Source of the DNA: Alteromonas salexigens
GTDB lineage: Bacteria > Pseudomonadota > Gammaproteobacteria > Enterobacterales > Alteromonadaceae
NCBI RefSeq assembly: GCF_025628895.1
Contig: NZ_JAOTJC010000013.1
Span: forward strand, 138,161-202,160
DNA length: 64,000 bases
Reading direction: 5' to 3'
The position numbers were made by a program, and so were the translations under genes. Below the pieces are notes generated by a model. That model did no database searches. It worked only from the letters and a program-made list of their open reading frames with translations, and was not told the DNA's origin. Each line of letters begins with the position of its first letter. The stretch's first letter is position 1. Positions 35,487 to 47,784 of this stretch are shown piece after piece.

Positions 35487-36047
35487 ATGGAAAAATTATC
35501 AGGTAAACGGGTGGCATTTCTGGTCACCAACGGGTTTGAGCAGGTAGAGCTGACCGAGCCGTTAAATGCTGTCAAGGAAGCCGGTGGTACAGCAGAAATT
35601 GTGTCATTGTCAAAAGACGATATTCAGGGCATGAATCACGACGAAAAAGGCGACACGTTTGCGGTCGATCGCGTGATTGACGACGTCAGTGCCGATGATT
35701 ATCACGGCCTGGTATTACCCGGCGGCGTGCAAAACCCTGATACTCTTCGCACCGACGCCAAAGCGGTGCAGTTCGTGCGTGATTTTTTCAGCCAGCACAA
35801 ACCAGTCGCGGCTATCTGTCATGGTCCCTGGTTATTAGTGGAAGCGGACGTCGTCAAAGATCGTCAGTTAACCTCTTTCCCCAGCATTAAAACTGACATT
35901 CTGAATGCCGGCGGTAACTGGCTGGATGACGAAGTAGTGGTTGATAACGGGCTCACTACCAGCCGCAATCCCGACGACTTACCCGCATTTTGCAAGAAAG
36001 TGGTTGAGGAACTGCGTGAAGGCAAGCACGAGCGTCAAACCACCTGA
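35487..36047 (+). CDS. PfpI/DJ-1 family protein
   Basis: A 186-residue protein of the PfpI group (class I glutamine-amidotransferase-like fold). The nucleophile is C111 in AAICHGPW with His112, and the supporting acid is E18 in NGFEQVEL. Related proteins are described as proteases or as deglycases/glyoxalases, and the true activity is debated. AGGAG precedes the ATG. A perfect 10-base-pair hairpin follows. Confidence 0.9.
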   Translation: MEKLSGKRVAFLVTNGFEQVELTEPLNAVKEAGGTAEIVSLSKDDIQGMNHDEKGDTFAVDRVIDDVSADDYHGLVLPGGVQNPDTLRTDAKAVQFVRDFFSQHKPVAAICHGPWLLVEADVVKDRQLTSFPSIKTDILNAGGNWLDDEVVVDNGLTTSRNPDDLPAFCKKVVEELREGKHERQTT

Positions 36048-36062
36048 GTTGATTATTTAAAG

Positions 36063-36085
36063 CGCTGACGGGACTCCCGTCAGCG
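36063..36085 (+). terminator. Hairpin after the PfpI gene
   Basis: The perfect stem CGCTGACGGG/CCCGTCAGCG has a 3-base loop and lies 15 bases after the stop codon. The T-rich stretch after it is short (CTTTA), so termination may be partial. Confidence 0.55.
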
Positions 36086-36180
36086 TGCTGCTTTACGCCA
36101 GGACAGCCAAGCTTTCTGGCAGAGCGGCGAGTTCACGCCTACAGTTATCACTATCTCCCTTCGCGAAAAGTGCACGCACT

Positions 36181-36411
36181 ATGTCAGAGCTCAGTTCGTT
36201 TTTTGGCTGGATGTCAGTGATAAATATCGGCATATTGTCGGTAATGGGCTTAGCGATCACTCTGGGCAGGCGCCAGATTGCCAGCATTCATCACGCACTG
36301 TTTAACCTTTCTCAGCCAGAACTGTACCTGCTTTATTTTAAATTTCTGGCAGCCTACAAGCTGCTGACACTGTTTTTCTGCGTGGTGCCCTGGTTAGCCT
36401 TACAGCTATAA
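36181..36411 (+). CDS. Small membrane protein, DUF6868-like
   Basis: A 76-residue protein with two hydrophobic segments: SSFFGWMSVINIGILSVMGLA and KLLTLFFCVVPWLALQL. The FFGWM.VINIG start and the closing VPWLAL resemble the DUF6868 family of unknown function. The ATG at 36181 is chosen because the 32 residues upstream in the longer frame look non-coding. The ribosome-binding site is weak. Confidence 0.6.
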   Translation: MSELSSFFGWMSVINIGILSVMGLAITLGRRQIASIHHALFNLSQPELYLLYFKFLAAYKLLTLFFCVVPWLALQL

Positions 36412-36457
36412 GGCGCAAGCATGACAGCGCGCCCCAGACAGGCGCGCAGCGGCGAGC

Positions 36458-39387
<2,930 letters not shown>

Positions 39388-39420
39388 TATGCGCCTCTGC
39401 GTTAACAATTTTGCAAACTA

Positions 39421-39463
39421 GACACCGTCAAGATAAGAGGGTATGTTGACAGTGTCAAGATAA
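39421..39463. promoter_or_regulatory. Putative operator between the tetR gene and the isomerase-fadH operon
   Basis: Two 16-base direct repeats, GACACCGTCAAGATAA (39421) and GACAGTGTCAAGATAA (39448), lie 27 bases apart and differ in 2 positions. The second overlaps a 13-base inverted repeat TTGACAGTGTCAA (39446-39458). Its place between divergent genes, one encoding a TetR-type protein, suggests it is that regulator's binding site. Confidence 0.6.
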
Positions 39464-39489
39464 TTCACAAAACCACCGCAGGATACCGA

Positions 39490-40119
39490 ATGATGAGTGA
39501 GAACGGGCACAGTTATCACCATGGTGACTTACAGGCCACGCTGGTAAGAGTCGCCTCTGAGCGCATTCGTCAGCATGGTATAGACAGCCTGTCATTACGG
39601 AAGCTGGCGGAAGATGCCGGCGTCTCCCGAAGCGCTCCGTATCATCATTTTAAGGACAAAAATGCGCTGCTAAGTGCAGTGGCCGCAAAAGGTTTCAGTG
39701 ACTGGCACGACAAAGCCAAACACATATTCGGCGATAAAACCGCCTCCGCGCCGGTGCGGTTTCGCCAGTTTGTGCATGCCTATATACAGTGGGCGGCCGA
39801 CAATCCACAGTTGTATGAGCTGATGTTTGGCAGAACCCTGTGGCAGTCGGGTAATGCAACCGAAGAACTTAAGTCGGTGGCCTACCCCAGCTTTCAGTTT
39901 CAGGTAGAGATGACCCGGTTCTGGCAGCAACAAGGTGTGCTTTGCTCTACTCAGGACCCCTTGCGTCTGGCACAGGTGACCTGGGGCACACTGCATGGCA
40001 TTGCCCGGTTAGTGATTGATGGGGTGTACGCCAACAGCAGCCACCTTAAAGAGATGTGTGATTGTGCTGCCGACGTATTTATTCAGGCTGGTGTATCAGT
40101 ACCGTCAGACCAAACATAG
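39490..40119 (+). CDS. TetR/AcrR family regulator, divergent from the isomerase-fadH operon
   Basis: A 209-residue regulator. The N-terminal helix-turn-helix is SLSLRKLAEDAGVSRSAPYHHFKDKNALLSAV, preceded by HSYHHGDLQATLVRVA. The YHHGDL start and the C-terminal region (FMFGRTLW-like YELMFGRTLW; TWGTLHGIARLVIDG) are typical of TetR proteins with a WHG-type ligand domain. AGGA lies 6 bases before the ATG. It probably represses the divergent dienoyl-CoA operon in response to an acyl-CoA; the ligand is inferred. Confidence 0.88.
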   Translation: MMSENGHSYHHGDLQATLVRVASERIRQHGIDSLSLRKLAEDAGVSRSAPYHHFKDKNALLSAVAAKGFSDWHDKAKHIFGDKTASAPVRFRQFVHAYIQWAADNPQLYELMFGRTLWQSGNATEELKSVAYPSFQFQVEMTRFWQQQGVLCSTQDPLRLAQVTWGTLHGIARLVIDGVYANSSHLKEMCDCAADVFIQAGVSVPSDQT

Positions 40120-40146
40120 CGCCTGCTGCCGGAATGCACTCTCCTT

Positions 40147-41778
40147 CTAGAGACTGACCGGGGTTCCTGCGTGATTCGCTTTAATAAAGTCTGCCGCACG
40201 TTCGGCGATCATCACCGTCGGTGCATTGGTATTGCCGCCTACGAGCGAGGGCATCACTGAGGCATCGACCACCCGCAGTCCCTGCACGCCGCGAACCCGA
40301 AGCTGTGGATCTACCACGGCCATTGGATCGTTATCTGCGCCTATTTTGCAGGTGCCCACCGGGTGATAAATGGTTTCTGCTTTATCCCGCAAAAATTCAA
40401 TAATATCCGAGTCAGATGTAGCCGACACGCCAGGGTACTTCTCGGTCGCCCGGAATGGCGCAAACGCGTCACTGCCAGCAATACGCCGGGCCAGTTGCAC
40501 GGCTTCTATCATGACCTGGAGATCTTCTTCTGCAGACAGGTAGTTAGGGTCGATTCTGGGATGATCGGCGGGGTGGTTACTCTGCAATGAGATGCTGCCC
40601 CGGCTCTTCGGGTATAAATGGCAGACGTGGACGCCAAACCCATACCCGTAAACCGAATGACGGCCGTGATCATCAAGAATGGCAGGCAGAAAATGCAGCT
40701 GGATATCCGGGCCGTTGGCCGCCTGAGTAGAGCGCACAAAGCCGCCCGCCTCCGCGATATTTGAGGAAAACGGCCCTTTGCGGTTGAATAAATATTGCCA
40801 GGTCCCGCCGATATACATGGGCAGCGCCCCGGCAGCCACCGCATAACCGGCCCGGGCCTTACAGGTATACTGCACTATTGCGTCCAGATGATCCTGCAGG
40901 TTCTGGCCTACTCCCGGCAGATCCACCTGCACATGCACACCCGCCTCCTGCAACGCGTCTTTTGGCCCGATACCGGATAACATAAGCAGTTGAGGAGAAT
41001 TAATGGCCCCACCACACAGCACCACTTCGCACTTGGCCTGCAAGCGGAAAACACTGCCTTTGGCGCGAATTTGTACCCCGGTGGCACGGCGATCTTTCAA
41101 CAGGACCCGCTCCACCATGACATTGGTTTTCACTGTGAGGTTGTTGCGGTTTTTTGCTTCCTGCAGATAGCCTTTGGCGGTGGAGCAGCGCTGCCCATTG
41201 CGTTGGGTGACGTGATAATAGCCCAGTCCTTCACGCTCCTGGCGGTTAAAATCATCACAGACAGACAACCCCACCTGCTCAGCTGACTTCACAAACGCAT
41301 CAGACAACACATCGGTGTGGCGCAGTGACTCAACCCGCAATGGTCCCCCTGCCCCGTGAAACTCGTCTTCACCACCGGCAAAGTCCTCGGCCCGTTTGAA
41401 ATAGGGCAAAACCTTCTCAAAATTCCAGCCTGCGGCGCCTTCCTGCTCCCAGCGGTCATAATCGCTGATTTCGCCACGGATGTAACACATGGCGTTAACG
41501 GAGCTGGAGCCACCCAGGGTCTTGCCCCGCGGCCAGAACAATTCTCTGTCATGCAGCCCGGCCTGAGGGGCGGTATGATAGCCCCAGCCAATACCTTCGA
41601 AGCGGGATAACAAGGAAAGTCCGAATGGAATATGGATGAGTGGGTTGCTGTCGCGACTACCGGCTTCCAGCAGGCACACTTTAAGGGCGGGATTTTCAGA
41701 CAACCTGGCCGCCAACGCTGCTCCGGCCGATCCGGCACCTACCACAATATAATCAAACTGCTCTACTGCCTCTTGCAT
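40147..41778 (-). CDS. GMC family FAD-dependent oxidoreductase (choline/alcohol dehydrogenase-like)
   Basis: A 543-residue flavoenzyme. The FAD site is YIVVGAGSAGAALAARLSE near the N-terminus; WPRGKTLGGSSSVNAM and the AINSPQLLMLSGIGP region are GMC signatures 1 and 2; the C-terminal His is in YHPVGTCKIG. Members include BetA and long-chain alcohol dehydrogenases. With no betB or betI beside it, and lipid genes around it, an alcohol dehydrogenase role is as likely as choline oxidation. The start at 41778 (GGGGA upstream) is preferred over 41805. Confidence 0.88.
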   Translation of the reverse strand: MQEAVEQFDYIVVGAGSAGAALAARLSENPALKVCLLEAGSRDSNPLIHIPFGLSLLSRFEGIGWGYHTAPQAGLHDRELFWPRGKTLGGSSSVNAMCYIRGEISDYDRWEQEGAAGWNFEKVLPYFKRAEDFAGGEDEFHGAGGPLRVESLRHTDVLSDAFVKSAEQVGLSVCDDFNRQEREGLGYYHVTQRNGQRCSTAKGYLQEAKNRNNLTVKTNVMVERVLLKDRRATGVQIRAKGSVFRLQAKCEVVLCGGAINSPQLLMLSGIGPKDALQEAGVHVQVDLPGVGQNLQDHLDAIVQYTCKARAGYAVAAGALPMYIGGTWQYLFNRKGPFSSNIAEAGGFVRSTQAANGPDIQLHFLPAILDDHGRHSVYGYGFGVHVCHLYPKSRGSISLQSNHPADHPRIDPNYLSAEEDLQVMIEAVQLARRIAGSDAFAPFRATEKYPGVSATSDSDIIEFLRDKAETIYHPVGTCKIGADNDPMAVVDPQLRVRGVQGLRVVDASVMPSLVGGNTNAPTVMIAERAADFIKANHAGTPVSL

Positions 41779-41982
41779 ACCCTTGTCCCCTGCGCCCTGC
41801 ATCATGGGTGTTATCTGGCCTGATTATCCCTGCCACAGTGACAGGCTATAAACGGCGGCTGACTTTGCATTGCAAACCTTGAGGGCTCAGCAATGGTAAG
41901 ACCAGTCTAACAAAATTCGTCCTGAGTTCGGTAGAACTATGTTAGGGTTTTATGGCATAAAATCGGCGAGAAACAAACAGAC

Positions 41983-42702
41983 ATGCAGCATTTGGGTTTC
42001 AAGGACAGGTGGCAGTTGTGGGTGGCAACGTTGCTAATCAAGCTGGGTAAGCTTACCCGCGACACCTTCACCAGTGACGAGCTGACCGAACTGGCAAACC
42101 AGTTTTACCCCCATGATCTCATTCTCCCCACCCCCGTGGGCGATGGTCATGTCACCCTGCAGCGGGGGTATGTCTACCTCAATGAAAACGCCAACCGGGT
42201 ATGTTTGCAGTCGCTGGCCAGCATCGCGATTTCCGGCTTGGGCACCACCTTATACCGCGCCCATCTGGTGGTGATTGTCAGTGCATCTCCCTACTATGAT
42301 CCCGCTACTGCGACCCTACATTTTCAGGATCTGGAAGTGGATGATATCCGTCTGATTAACGACGATTATGCATTGCTGCAGGATACCCGGTATCTGATTA
42401 ATAAACGGCTGCCCGGCAGTGGCCTGGCGAACCTGGTCGCAGGCTCAGTAAAAAATATGCTGTCGCTGGTATCTGTGGGCACCAGCGATCAGGCCCTGTC
42501 GTATCTGCAGTTGTACTTAGCGGGCAGTAAACAAAGCATACTCGACTACCACCGACCACAAATTCGTAAAGAGCTACTGGGCATGGCCGAGACACTGCCT
42601 CTCCATCATCAGATGCGCTCAGATGTGTGGCGCGAGGCGCTGTTTGCCCGTTACGGTAAGGCAGTAGTGGTGAATGGCCAGCGGCTGGAGTTTCGATTCT
42701 GA
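41983..42702 (+). CDS. Protein of unknown function
   Basis: A 239-residue protein, not recognised with confidence. It has no clear signal peptide. The middle is beta-rich (GHVTLQRGYVYLNENANRVCLQSLASIAISG; TLYRAHLVVIVSASPYYDPATATLHFQDLEVDDIRL), loosely recalling DUF1439/YceB-like lipid-binding folds. The C-terminus is helical. It is convergent with the wax-ester synthase gene, so lipid binding is a guess from context only. Confidence 0.6.
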   Translation: MQHLGFKDRWQLWVATLLIKLGKLTRDTFTSDELTELANQFYPHDLILPTPVGDGHVTLQRGYVYLNENANRVCLQSLASIAISGLGTTLYRAHLVVIVSASPYYDPATATLHFQDLEVDDIRLINDDYALLQDTRYLINKRLPGSGLANLVAGSVKNMLSLVSVGTSDQALSYLQLYLAGSKQSILDYHRPQIRKELLGMAETLPLHHQMRSDVWREALFARYGKAVVVNGQRLEFRF

Positions 42703-42738
42703 CCGGTAAGTAAAACCGACTATAAAGCGGAATCGCAC

Positions 42739-44178
42739 TCAGGATTCACTGACAATAGAAACCGGTACCCGCTCCACCTGCTCGCCAATATCATCAATAT
42801 TCAGACCCGGATTATCCACACTGGCTTCCAGCATATCGAATGCCTCGCTGAAGTAGTCCGCTAACGGCTGTAATGAGGTGATATTTTTATTGCAGCACAC
42901 CATGCCTACATTGGCTTTGCCGGCGTAAGTCATCAAAGTGATATTGACTCCGCCACCCGGCGTCATGGTAGAAATGGGGTAACACGCCAGTAATTTTGCG
43001 TCTTTTAGATAGCGGTGTTCCGGGGGCCCCGGCACATTTGAAACCAGCACATTGGCAATAGGCTTTACCACGCTGGACAAGCGCAACCACTCGAATAACA
43101 GGGCAAAGCTCTGAATTACAATGGTATAGGCGCTGAATGAGCCCGGGCTGGCATGCTGAGCGGCATGCTTAACGATGCGGTGGTTAATAATAATTTGCCG
43201 TAACCGCAGGTACGGGTCCTGCTCACCATGGGCGAGTTTAACCGGTACGATTGCTATTTTATTGCCGGACGTTTTTTCACCGGGTTTACGCAGGTTGATG
43301 GGCATATTGGTATACAGGGCTTTTTTAAACACATGCCCGTGATCCTGCAATAAGCGATGCACGCCTATATCAAACGCACATAATAATACCTCATTGGCTG
43401 AAGCCCGGGTCCGCTTTGCCAGTGCTCTGACCCGTGCAAAGTCAAGATCCATCGTTGCCACCGCCCTGCCCGGTTTGACCTGGCCGGTCAGCAAGGTTTT
43501 AGTCCCGGTGAACGGTACCGGCATGTAATGGGAATTGACCCGGCACAAATTGAGCAACAGCCGTAAGAAAATGACCGACAAGTCGAGAAAGATCCGTACT
43601 CCCCCCACCACCGACTGCCAGTAACGGTTCAGCCGGCGCTGTCGTGTTGAACGGCGCCGTTGACGTTTGACTGCCCACACCGGAACAAAGGATTCAGTCT
43701 CTGGCTTGCTCAGATAACCGGCCTGAAACCAGCGCACCAGAGTGGCGCCATCGCCGTACAAATGGTGAACCCGGGCATAGATAGCAAACTGCCGGTGGAT
43801 GCCATCGTACAGAAAGTGGTATTGCCAAAGTGGCTTGTCAGGATCAAGGCGGGACTCATGAAGCCTGGCGGCGAATTCATCTAATGCCTGTTTGTCGGTG
43901 GCATCGGCCACCTTATGCAATTGCAGATGATAATCCATATGCTGCGATTTCACCGGTTGCAATCCCAGCGGATAACCCATAAAGGTTTTTACCCGGCAAT
44001 TGAAGGGAGGCGTAGACCTGGAAAACTGCTTCATCTCAGCGAACAATTGATGGATGTATCGGGTAGGGTCGGCCCCCTCAGGCATTTCCAGCAATTGCAG
44101 GCAGGCTACATGCTTAGGGTTGGCATCTGACTCGGTTAGCCAAAAAGATTTGTCCAGAAAACTTAATGAACGGGACAT
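42739..44178 (-). CDS. Wax ester synthase/diacylglycerol acyltransferase (WS/DGAT)
   Basis: A 479-residue acyltransferase that joins acyl-CoA to fatty alcohol or diacylglycerol to form storage wax or triglyceride. The catalytic HHxxxDG motif is intact as HHLYGDG (H138-G144); KPLW at about 115 and NVLVSNVPGPP are the other conserved WS/DGAT motifs. The start overlaps the stop of the upstream TetR gene (TGATG), so the two are co-translated. Confidence 0.93.
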   Translation of the reverse strand: MSRSLSFLDKSFWLTESDANPKHVACLQLLEMPEGADPTRYIHQLFAEMKQFSRSTPPFNCRVKTFMGYPLGLQPVKSQHMDYHLQLHKVADATDKQALDEFAARLHESRLDPDKPLWQYHFLYDGIHRQFAIYARVHHLYGDGATLVRWFQAGYLSKPETESFVPVWAVKRQRRRSTRQRRLNRYWQSVVGGVRIFLDLSVIFLRLLLNLCRVNSHYMPVPFTGTKTLLTGQVKPGRAVATMDLDFARVRALAKRTRASANEVLLCAFDIGVHRLLQDHGHVFKKALYTNMPINLRKPGEKTSGNKIAIVPVKLAHGEQDPYLRLRQIIINHRIVKHAAQHASPGSFSAYTIVIQSFALLFEWLRLSSVVKPIANVLVSNVPGPPEHRYLKDAKLLACYPISTMTPGGGVNITLMTYAGKANVGMVCCNKNITSLQPLADYFSEAFDMLEASVDNPGLNIDDIGEQVERVPVSIVSES

Positions 44179-44846
44179 CAGCTACGCTCCAGTGAAGTAA
44201 ACCTGTGGTCAGCCAAGTTGGCCAAGGCATGGCTGTCGATGGCATTGCGAATGTTGGCAAGGGCATCTTCAGGTAAATTCAGGCGTGGCAGCAATATCAC
44301 CATAATAAGGGATAGTGCATGATAGTGCTGCGCGGTTTCATCACTGCCACCTTTGGCACTATCGAAACTGCAAGACTGGGTTAATATCAGGCTCAACATT
44401 TCCGCCAGCAGTTTCTTGTCGGTCTGGGAAGCATTCAGGGCCTGATCCTCACGCAACTTTTCCAGTACGGCCATCAGCTGCGTTTCCAGTGCGCTGATAA
44501 TATTTCTTACTGGCTTTTCTACAACCGGATATTTTTCCAGCAAATCGGTCTGACTGCGGTAGAGAAAACGAAATAAATGCAGCTTCTCAACCAGAATGTA
44601 CAAATAGTAGAACACATCTTCCGGCGACAACGACGCCAATACGCTAGCCGACAACACGCCATGCATTTGTCGCTTATGCAACGCCACCAGCGACTCAATC
44701 AGCACTTCTTTGCCCTTGTAATGGTAGTACAAATTGCCCGGGCTGATATCCAGCTCCATTGCTATGTCCACACTGGTGACACTGTTTTCACCATGCTGGT
44801 TAAAAAGCTCCAGCGCAGTAAGCAAAATCCGTTCTGCCGTTTTCAT
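44178..44846 (-). CDS. TetR family regulator coupled to WS/DGAT
   Basis: A 222-residue regulator starting MKTAERILLTALELFNQHGE, with a helix-turn-helix (SVDIAMELDISPGNLYYHYKGKEVLIESL). The C-terminal ligand domain is all helical. The ATG at 44846 gives the normal TetR length; the frame extends to 44924 but that part overlaps the upstream gene. It lies 2 bases after the DUF445 gene and overlaps the WS/DGAT start by 1 base, so it probably controls this storage-lipid operon. Confidence 0.88.
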   Translation of the reverse strand: MKTAERILLTALELFNQHGENSVTSVDIAMELDISPGNLYYHYKGKEVLIESLVALHKRQMHGVLSASVLASLSPEDVFYYLYILVEKLHLFRFLYRSQTDLLEKYPVVEKPVRNIISALETQLMAVLEKLREDQALNASQTDKKLLAEMLSLILTQSCSFDSAKGGSDETAQHYHALSLIMVILLPRLNLPEDALANIRNAIDSHALANLADHRFTSLERS

Positions 44847-44848
44847 GG

Positions 44849-46057
44849 TTAGTTGAATACCAGATAGAGTTGTGCAAAACCGGCCAGCATACCCAGCACG
44901 GCACCCGTGACAATAAGCTTCCATTCGTCCTGCTGATACGCAGGTCGCAACACCCCTTCAAATTCCTCAGGGCTGAGTTGCTGCATTCTGGCACTCAGGT
45001 CTTCCCCTATTCGCATGGCGCCGTTTGCATAATCAAATGCATACAGCAGGTATTTGTCTGAATTCTCAAAAATTTGCTGGACCGCCAGTGCTTTCATGCG
45101 GTGATAATTTTCTGAACCGACGCCGAGGGCAAAGTAAGGCTGCGCCACTGCGACATAGCGTTCAATGGCATCGTTTACGTGTAGCTCAATCAGTTCCAGG
45201 AGCTGCGCCGAGCCTGAACCATGTAAAATAATATGGGTGATGTTACGTGGGGTGATCAGCTTCTCTTCAATAATTGCTGAGTACACCTCGGAAACTTCTT
45301 TTTGCCGCTTCAGAAACATACCCTGCAACGTCACAGGCCCAAGCCTGATTGGTCTTTTCGGTTGGAAAATTACCGCCAGCGCAATCCAGTTGGTGGCATA
45401 GCCTACCAGTAAGCCCCCCAGTGGCAGGATCCACCACGCCTGGAAAAAATACCACAGCGCCATGGTCGGCAAGCCGAACAGAAAGCCAAAGTAAAAGCCC
45501 GAGCGAATAATAAACGGAAACTCTTTGGCGCCGGCAGTCAGAAAAATTTCATTAATGAGTTCGGGGGAGTTGACCAGCTGCTCAACCACCAGCTCTTTGA
45601 TATCGAGTATTTCGTTAACGTTATTCTGAAAGTCGCCCACCATTTTATGAACGACATTAGGCAGGTCGTTTTCGATGCGCTGGTACACCAGGTTTTTACC
45701 CTGCACAGGCAGTGCTGCCCATAACTGGGGCGCCGACTCTGTCATCACATCGTTGATGACTTTGCGTACTACCTGCTGCAGGCGCCGTTCTATTGCCTCG
45801 GTAAGCGCATCCGGGTCGAGCCGCTGGGCCAGTTCCTCTACACTGAGCAGTTTGCCCAGTACCAGCTCCACCTCAATTTCTGCCATCTTCCGGCGTTTAG
45901 CGGGGATCAGTCCCTGCCAGCCGAAGATCGGCCGCAAGCCGACAAACTCAATTGGGTAAAACATCATTTTTACCGCCAGATAGTTTGTCACCCAGCCCAC
46001 AAGCGCGCTAATAACCGGTATCGACAACAAACTAAGCGTCTGAATATTCCATTCCAT
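44849..46057 (-). CDS. DUF445 family membrane protein
   Basis: A 402-residue protein with an N-terminal membrane helix (LSIPVISALVGWVTNYLAVKMMF), two central helices (FGFLFGLPTMALWYFFQAWWILPLGGLLVGYATNWIAL) and a C-terminal helix (IVTGAVLGMLAGFAQLYLVF). GWVTNYLAVKMMFYP and its repeat GYATNWIALAVIFQP are the DUF445 hallmark. The family is of unknown function. It is the first gene of an operon with TetR and WS/DGAT. Confidence 0.88.
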   Translation of the reverse strand: MEWNIQTLSLLSIPVISALVGWVTNYLAVKMMFYPIEFVGLRPIFGWQGLIPAKRRKMAEIEVELVLGKLLSVEELAQRLDPDALTEAIERRLQQVVRKVINDVMTESAPQLWAALPVQGKNLVYQRIENDLPNVVHKMVGDFQNNVNEILDIKELVVEQLVNSPELINEIFLTAGAKEFPFIIRSGFYFGFLFGLPTMALWYFFQAWWILPLGGLLVGYATNWIALAVIFQPKRPIRLGPVTLQGMFLKRQKEVSEVYSAIIEEKLITPRNITHIILHGSGSAQLLELIELHVNDAIERYVAVAQPYFALGVGSENYHRMKALAVQQIFENSDKYLLYAFDYANGAMRIGEDLSARMQQLSPEEFEGVLRPAYQQDEWKLIVTGAVLGMLAGFAQLYLVFN

Positions 46058-46267
46058 GTGGCGAGGGATATGCCTTGCTGTTATTTTTATTCCCCTTCAG
46101 GCTACTGACTGCGCAGGCATTGGTCAATATGTAATCCTCGCAATCTACTGACATAATACCGTTGTTTCAGAGGCGCGCTTAAATTGGGTAGTGCTTTCTA
46201 ACTTCCTTGCATAAACTGAGGTCTGAGAACAGATCTGACCTGCACATTTCACGTCACAGGGGGAAGT

Positions 46268-47752
46268 ATGCCAATGTTCAATACCGTACTGGGAAAGCTC
46301 GAGCGTGATATCGAGCACGCCAATTCCTATCAGGCTTATCGCGAAGCATGCCTGGCTCATGATGAACTATCAGGAGCTAACGACTGGAAGGCCAAAGATC
46401 CCTGCCGCGATTACGACTATCGCCTCATCCGTAAACGGGTACAGCGATTACAGCTAGCCCGGGGTAAAGGTGACAGCCTGGCGATGATGTCCATTCTGCA
46501 TGAAGGATTACACGGTAACCTCGGTAATATTGCGAACCCGGCGCTGGACGATGGCAGCAAAATCGGCACTAAAGTACTTATCGAGACCTTCATCGAAGAA
46601 GTGGTGCTGACCCTCGATCACATATTCGAAGCCGACGAGCAGGAAGTCGACTTTTACGAAAAACTGTCTTTTTTTGAAGAAACTGCCCATGCCTTTGGAC
46701 GCAGCTGCCTGATGCTGTCCGGCGGGGCAGGACTGGGCTTTTTTCATTGCGGCGTAGTTAAGTCGCTCAACGAAAAAAACCTGGTTCCCAGCGTCATATC
46801 CGGTGCCAGCGCCGGCTCAATTATTGCGGCCATGCTGGGAACCCGCTCACATGACGAGCTACTTGAGTCTTTGTCCCCTGCCTTTATTTATGAAACTTTT
46901 CAGGACTGGCGGCACTGGGCTGGCTTTGGCAAGAAGAGCCTGTTTAATAGTCAGGCGCTGGAAAACGCATTAATTGGTCTGTTCGATGTGATGACATTTG
47001 AAGAGGCTTTCCATAAAACCGGTCGTCACGTCACGGTATCGGTCTCACCCGCAGACTTGCATCAGCACTCACGGTTACTGAATGCTAAAACCGCGCCAAA
47101 CGCTATCATAACCCAGGCTGTGCGGGCTTCCTGTGCGGTGCCGGTCTTGTTTAGCCCGGTTCAGTTGCGGGCGAAGACCGCAAACGGCGACATTGTACCC
47201 TATATTCCCAACCGTCGGTTTGCGGACGGCTCGCTGATGGCGGACCTGCCCTTCGAACGCCTCTCCCGGCTGTATGGTGTCAATCACTCCATCGTCAGTC
47301 AGACAAACCCGTTGGCCGTACCCTTTTTATCCACTAACCGCACCCATGCAAAAACCATGGGGGCGCTGACGTGGCGCCATCTGGGCCAACTGGCTAAATC
47401 TAACAGCATATTTGCAATTGACTTGCTGGAAGGTCTGGTAGAACATCGCGGCGCCAAACTCGCAATTCATAAAGTTCGTTCTATTATTGATCAACAATAT
47501 GTTGGCAACGTAAATATCCTGCCAAACAAGCAGTTACGGAATTTGGCTCAGATCCTGGCAAACCCGACACTCGAAAGTATTACGCACCTGATTGAAAGTG
47601 GTGAGCGAGCCACCTGGCCGCACATTGATGTTATAGAACGTAATACTAAAATCAGCGAAACGTTGCGCTATTATTTAGCCAAGCTGAAGCAGCGCGAGGC
47701 AGAAAAACTGGGACATACCCATCATAATGCGATAGCCCGAGCCGCGTCATAA
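46268..47752 (+). CDS. Patatin-like phospholipase/triacylglycerol lipase with DUF3336
   Basis: A 494-residue protein. The N-terminal DUF3336 domain (about 1-140) is the one found in yeast and plant triacylglycerol lipases. It is followed by a patatin domain with glycine-rich SGGAGLGFFHCGVV, the nucleophile S181 in GASAGS and the dyad Asp near 320 in ADGSLMADLP. A lipase of stored neutral lipid is the best fit given the divergent WS/DGAT operon. An in-frame ATG at 46274 has the better spacing from AGGGGGAAG and is an alternative start. Confidence 0.9.
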   Translation: MPMFNTVLGKLERDIEHANSYQAYREACLAHDELSGANDWKAKDPCRDYDYRLIRKRVQRLQLARGKGDSLAMMSILHEGLHGNLGNIANPALDDGSKIGTKVLIETFIEEVVLTLDHIFEADEQEVDFYEKLSFFEETAHAFGRSCLMLSGGAGLGFFHCGVVKSLNEKNLVPSVISGASAGSIIAAMLGTRSHDELLESLSPAFIYETFQDWRHWAGFGKKSLFNSQALENALIGLFDVMTFEEAFHKTGRHVTVSVSPADLHQHSRLLNAKTAPNAIITQAVRASCAVPVLFSPVQLRAKTANGDIVPYIPNRRFADGSLMADLPFERLSRLYGVNHSIVSQTNPLAVPFLSTNRTHAKTMGALTWRHLGQLAKSNSIFAIDLLEGLVEHRGAKLAIHKVRSIIDQQYVGNVNILPNKQLRNLAQILANPTLESITHLIESGERATWPHIDVIERNTKISETLRYYLAKLKQREAEKLGHTHHNAIARAAS

Positions 47753-47784
47753 GCAAGGCAGCAGATTACAATTAAAGGACCACA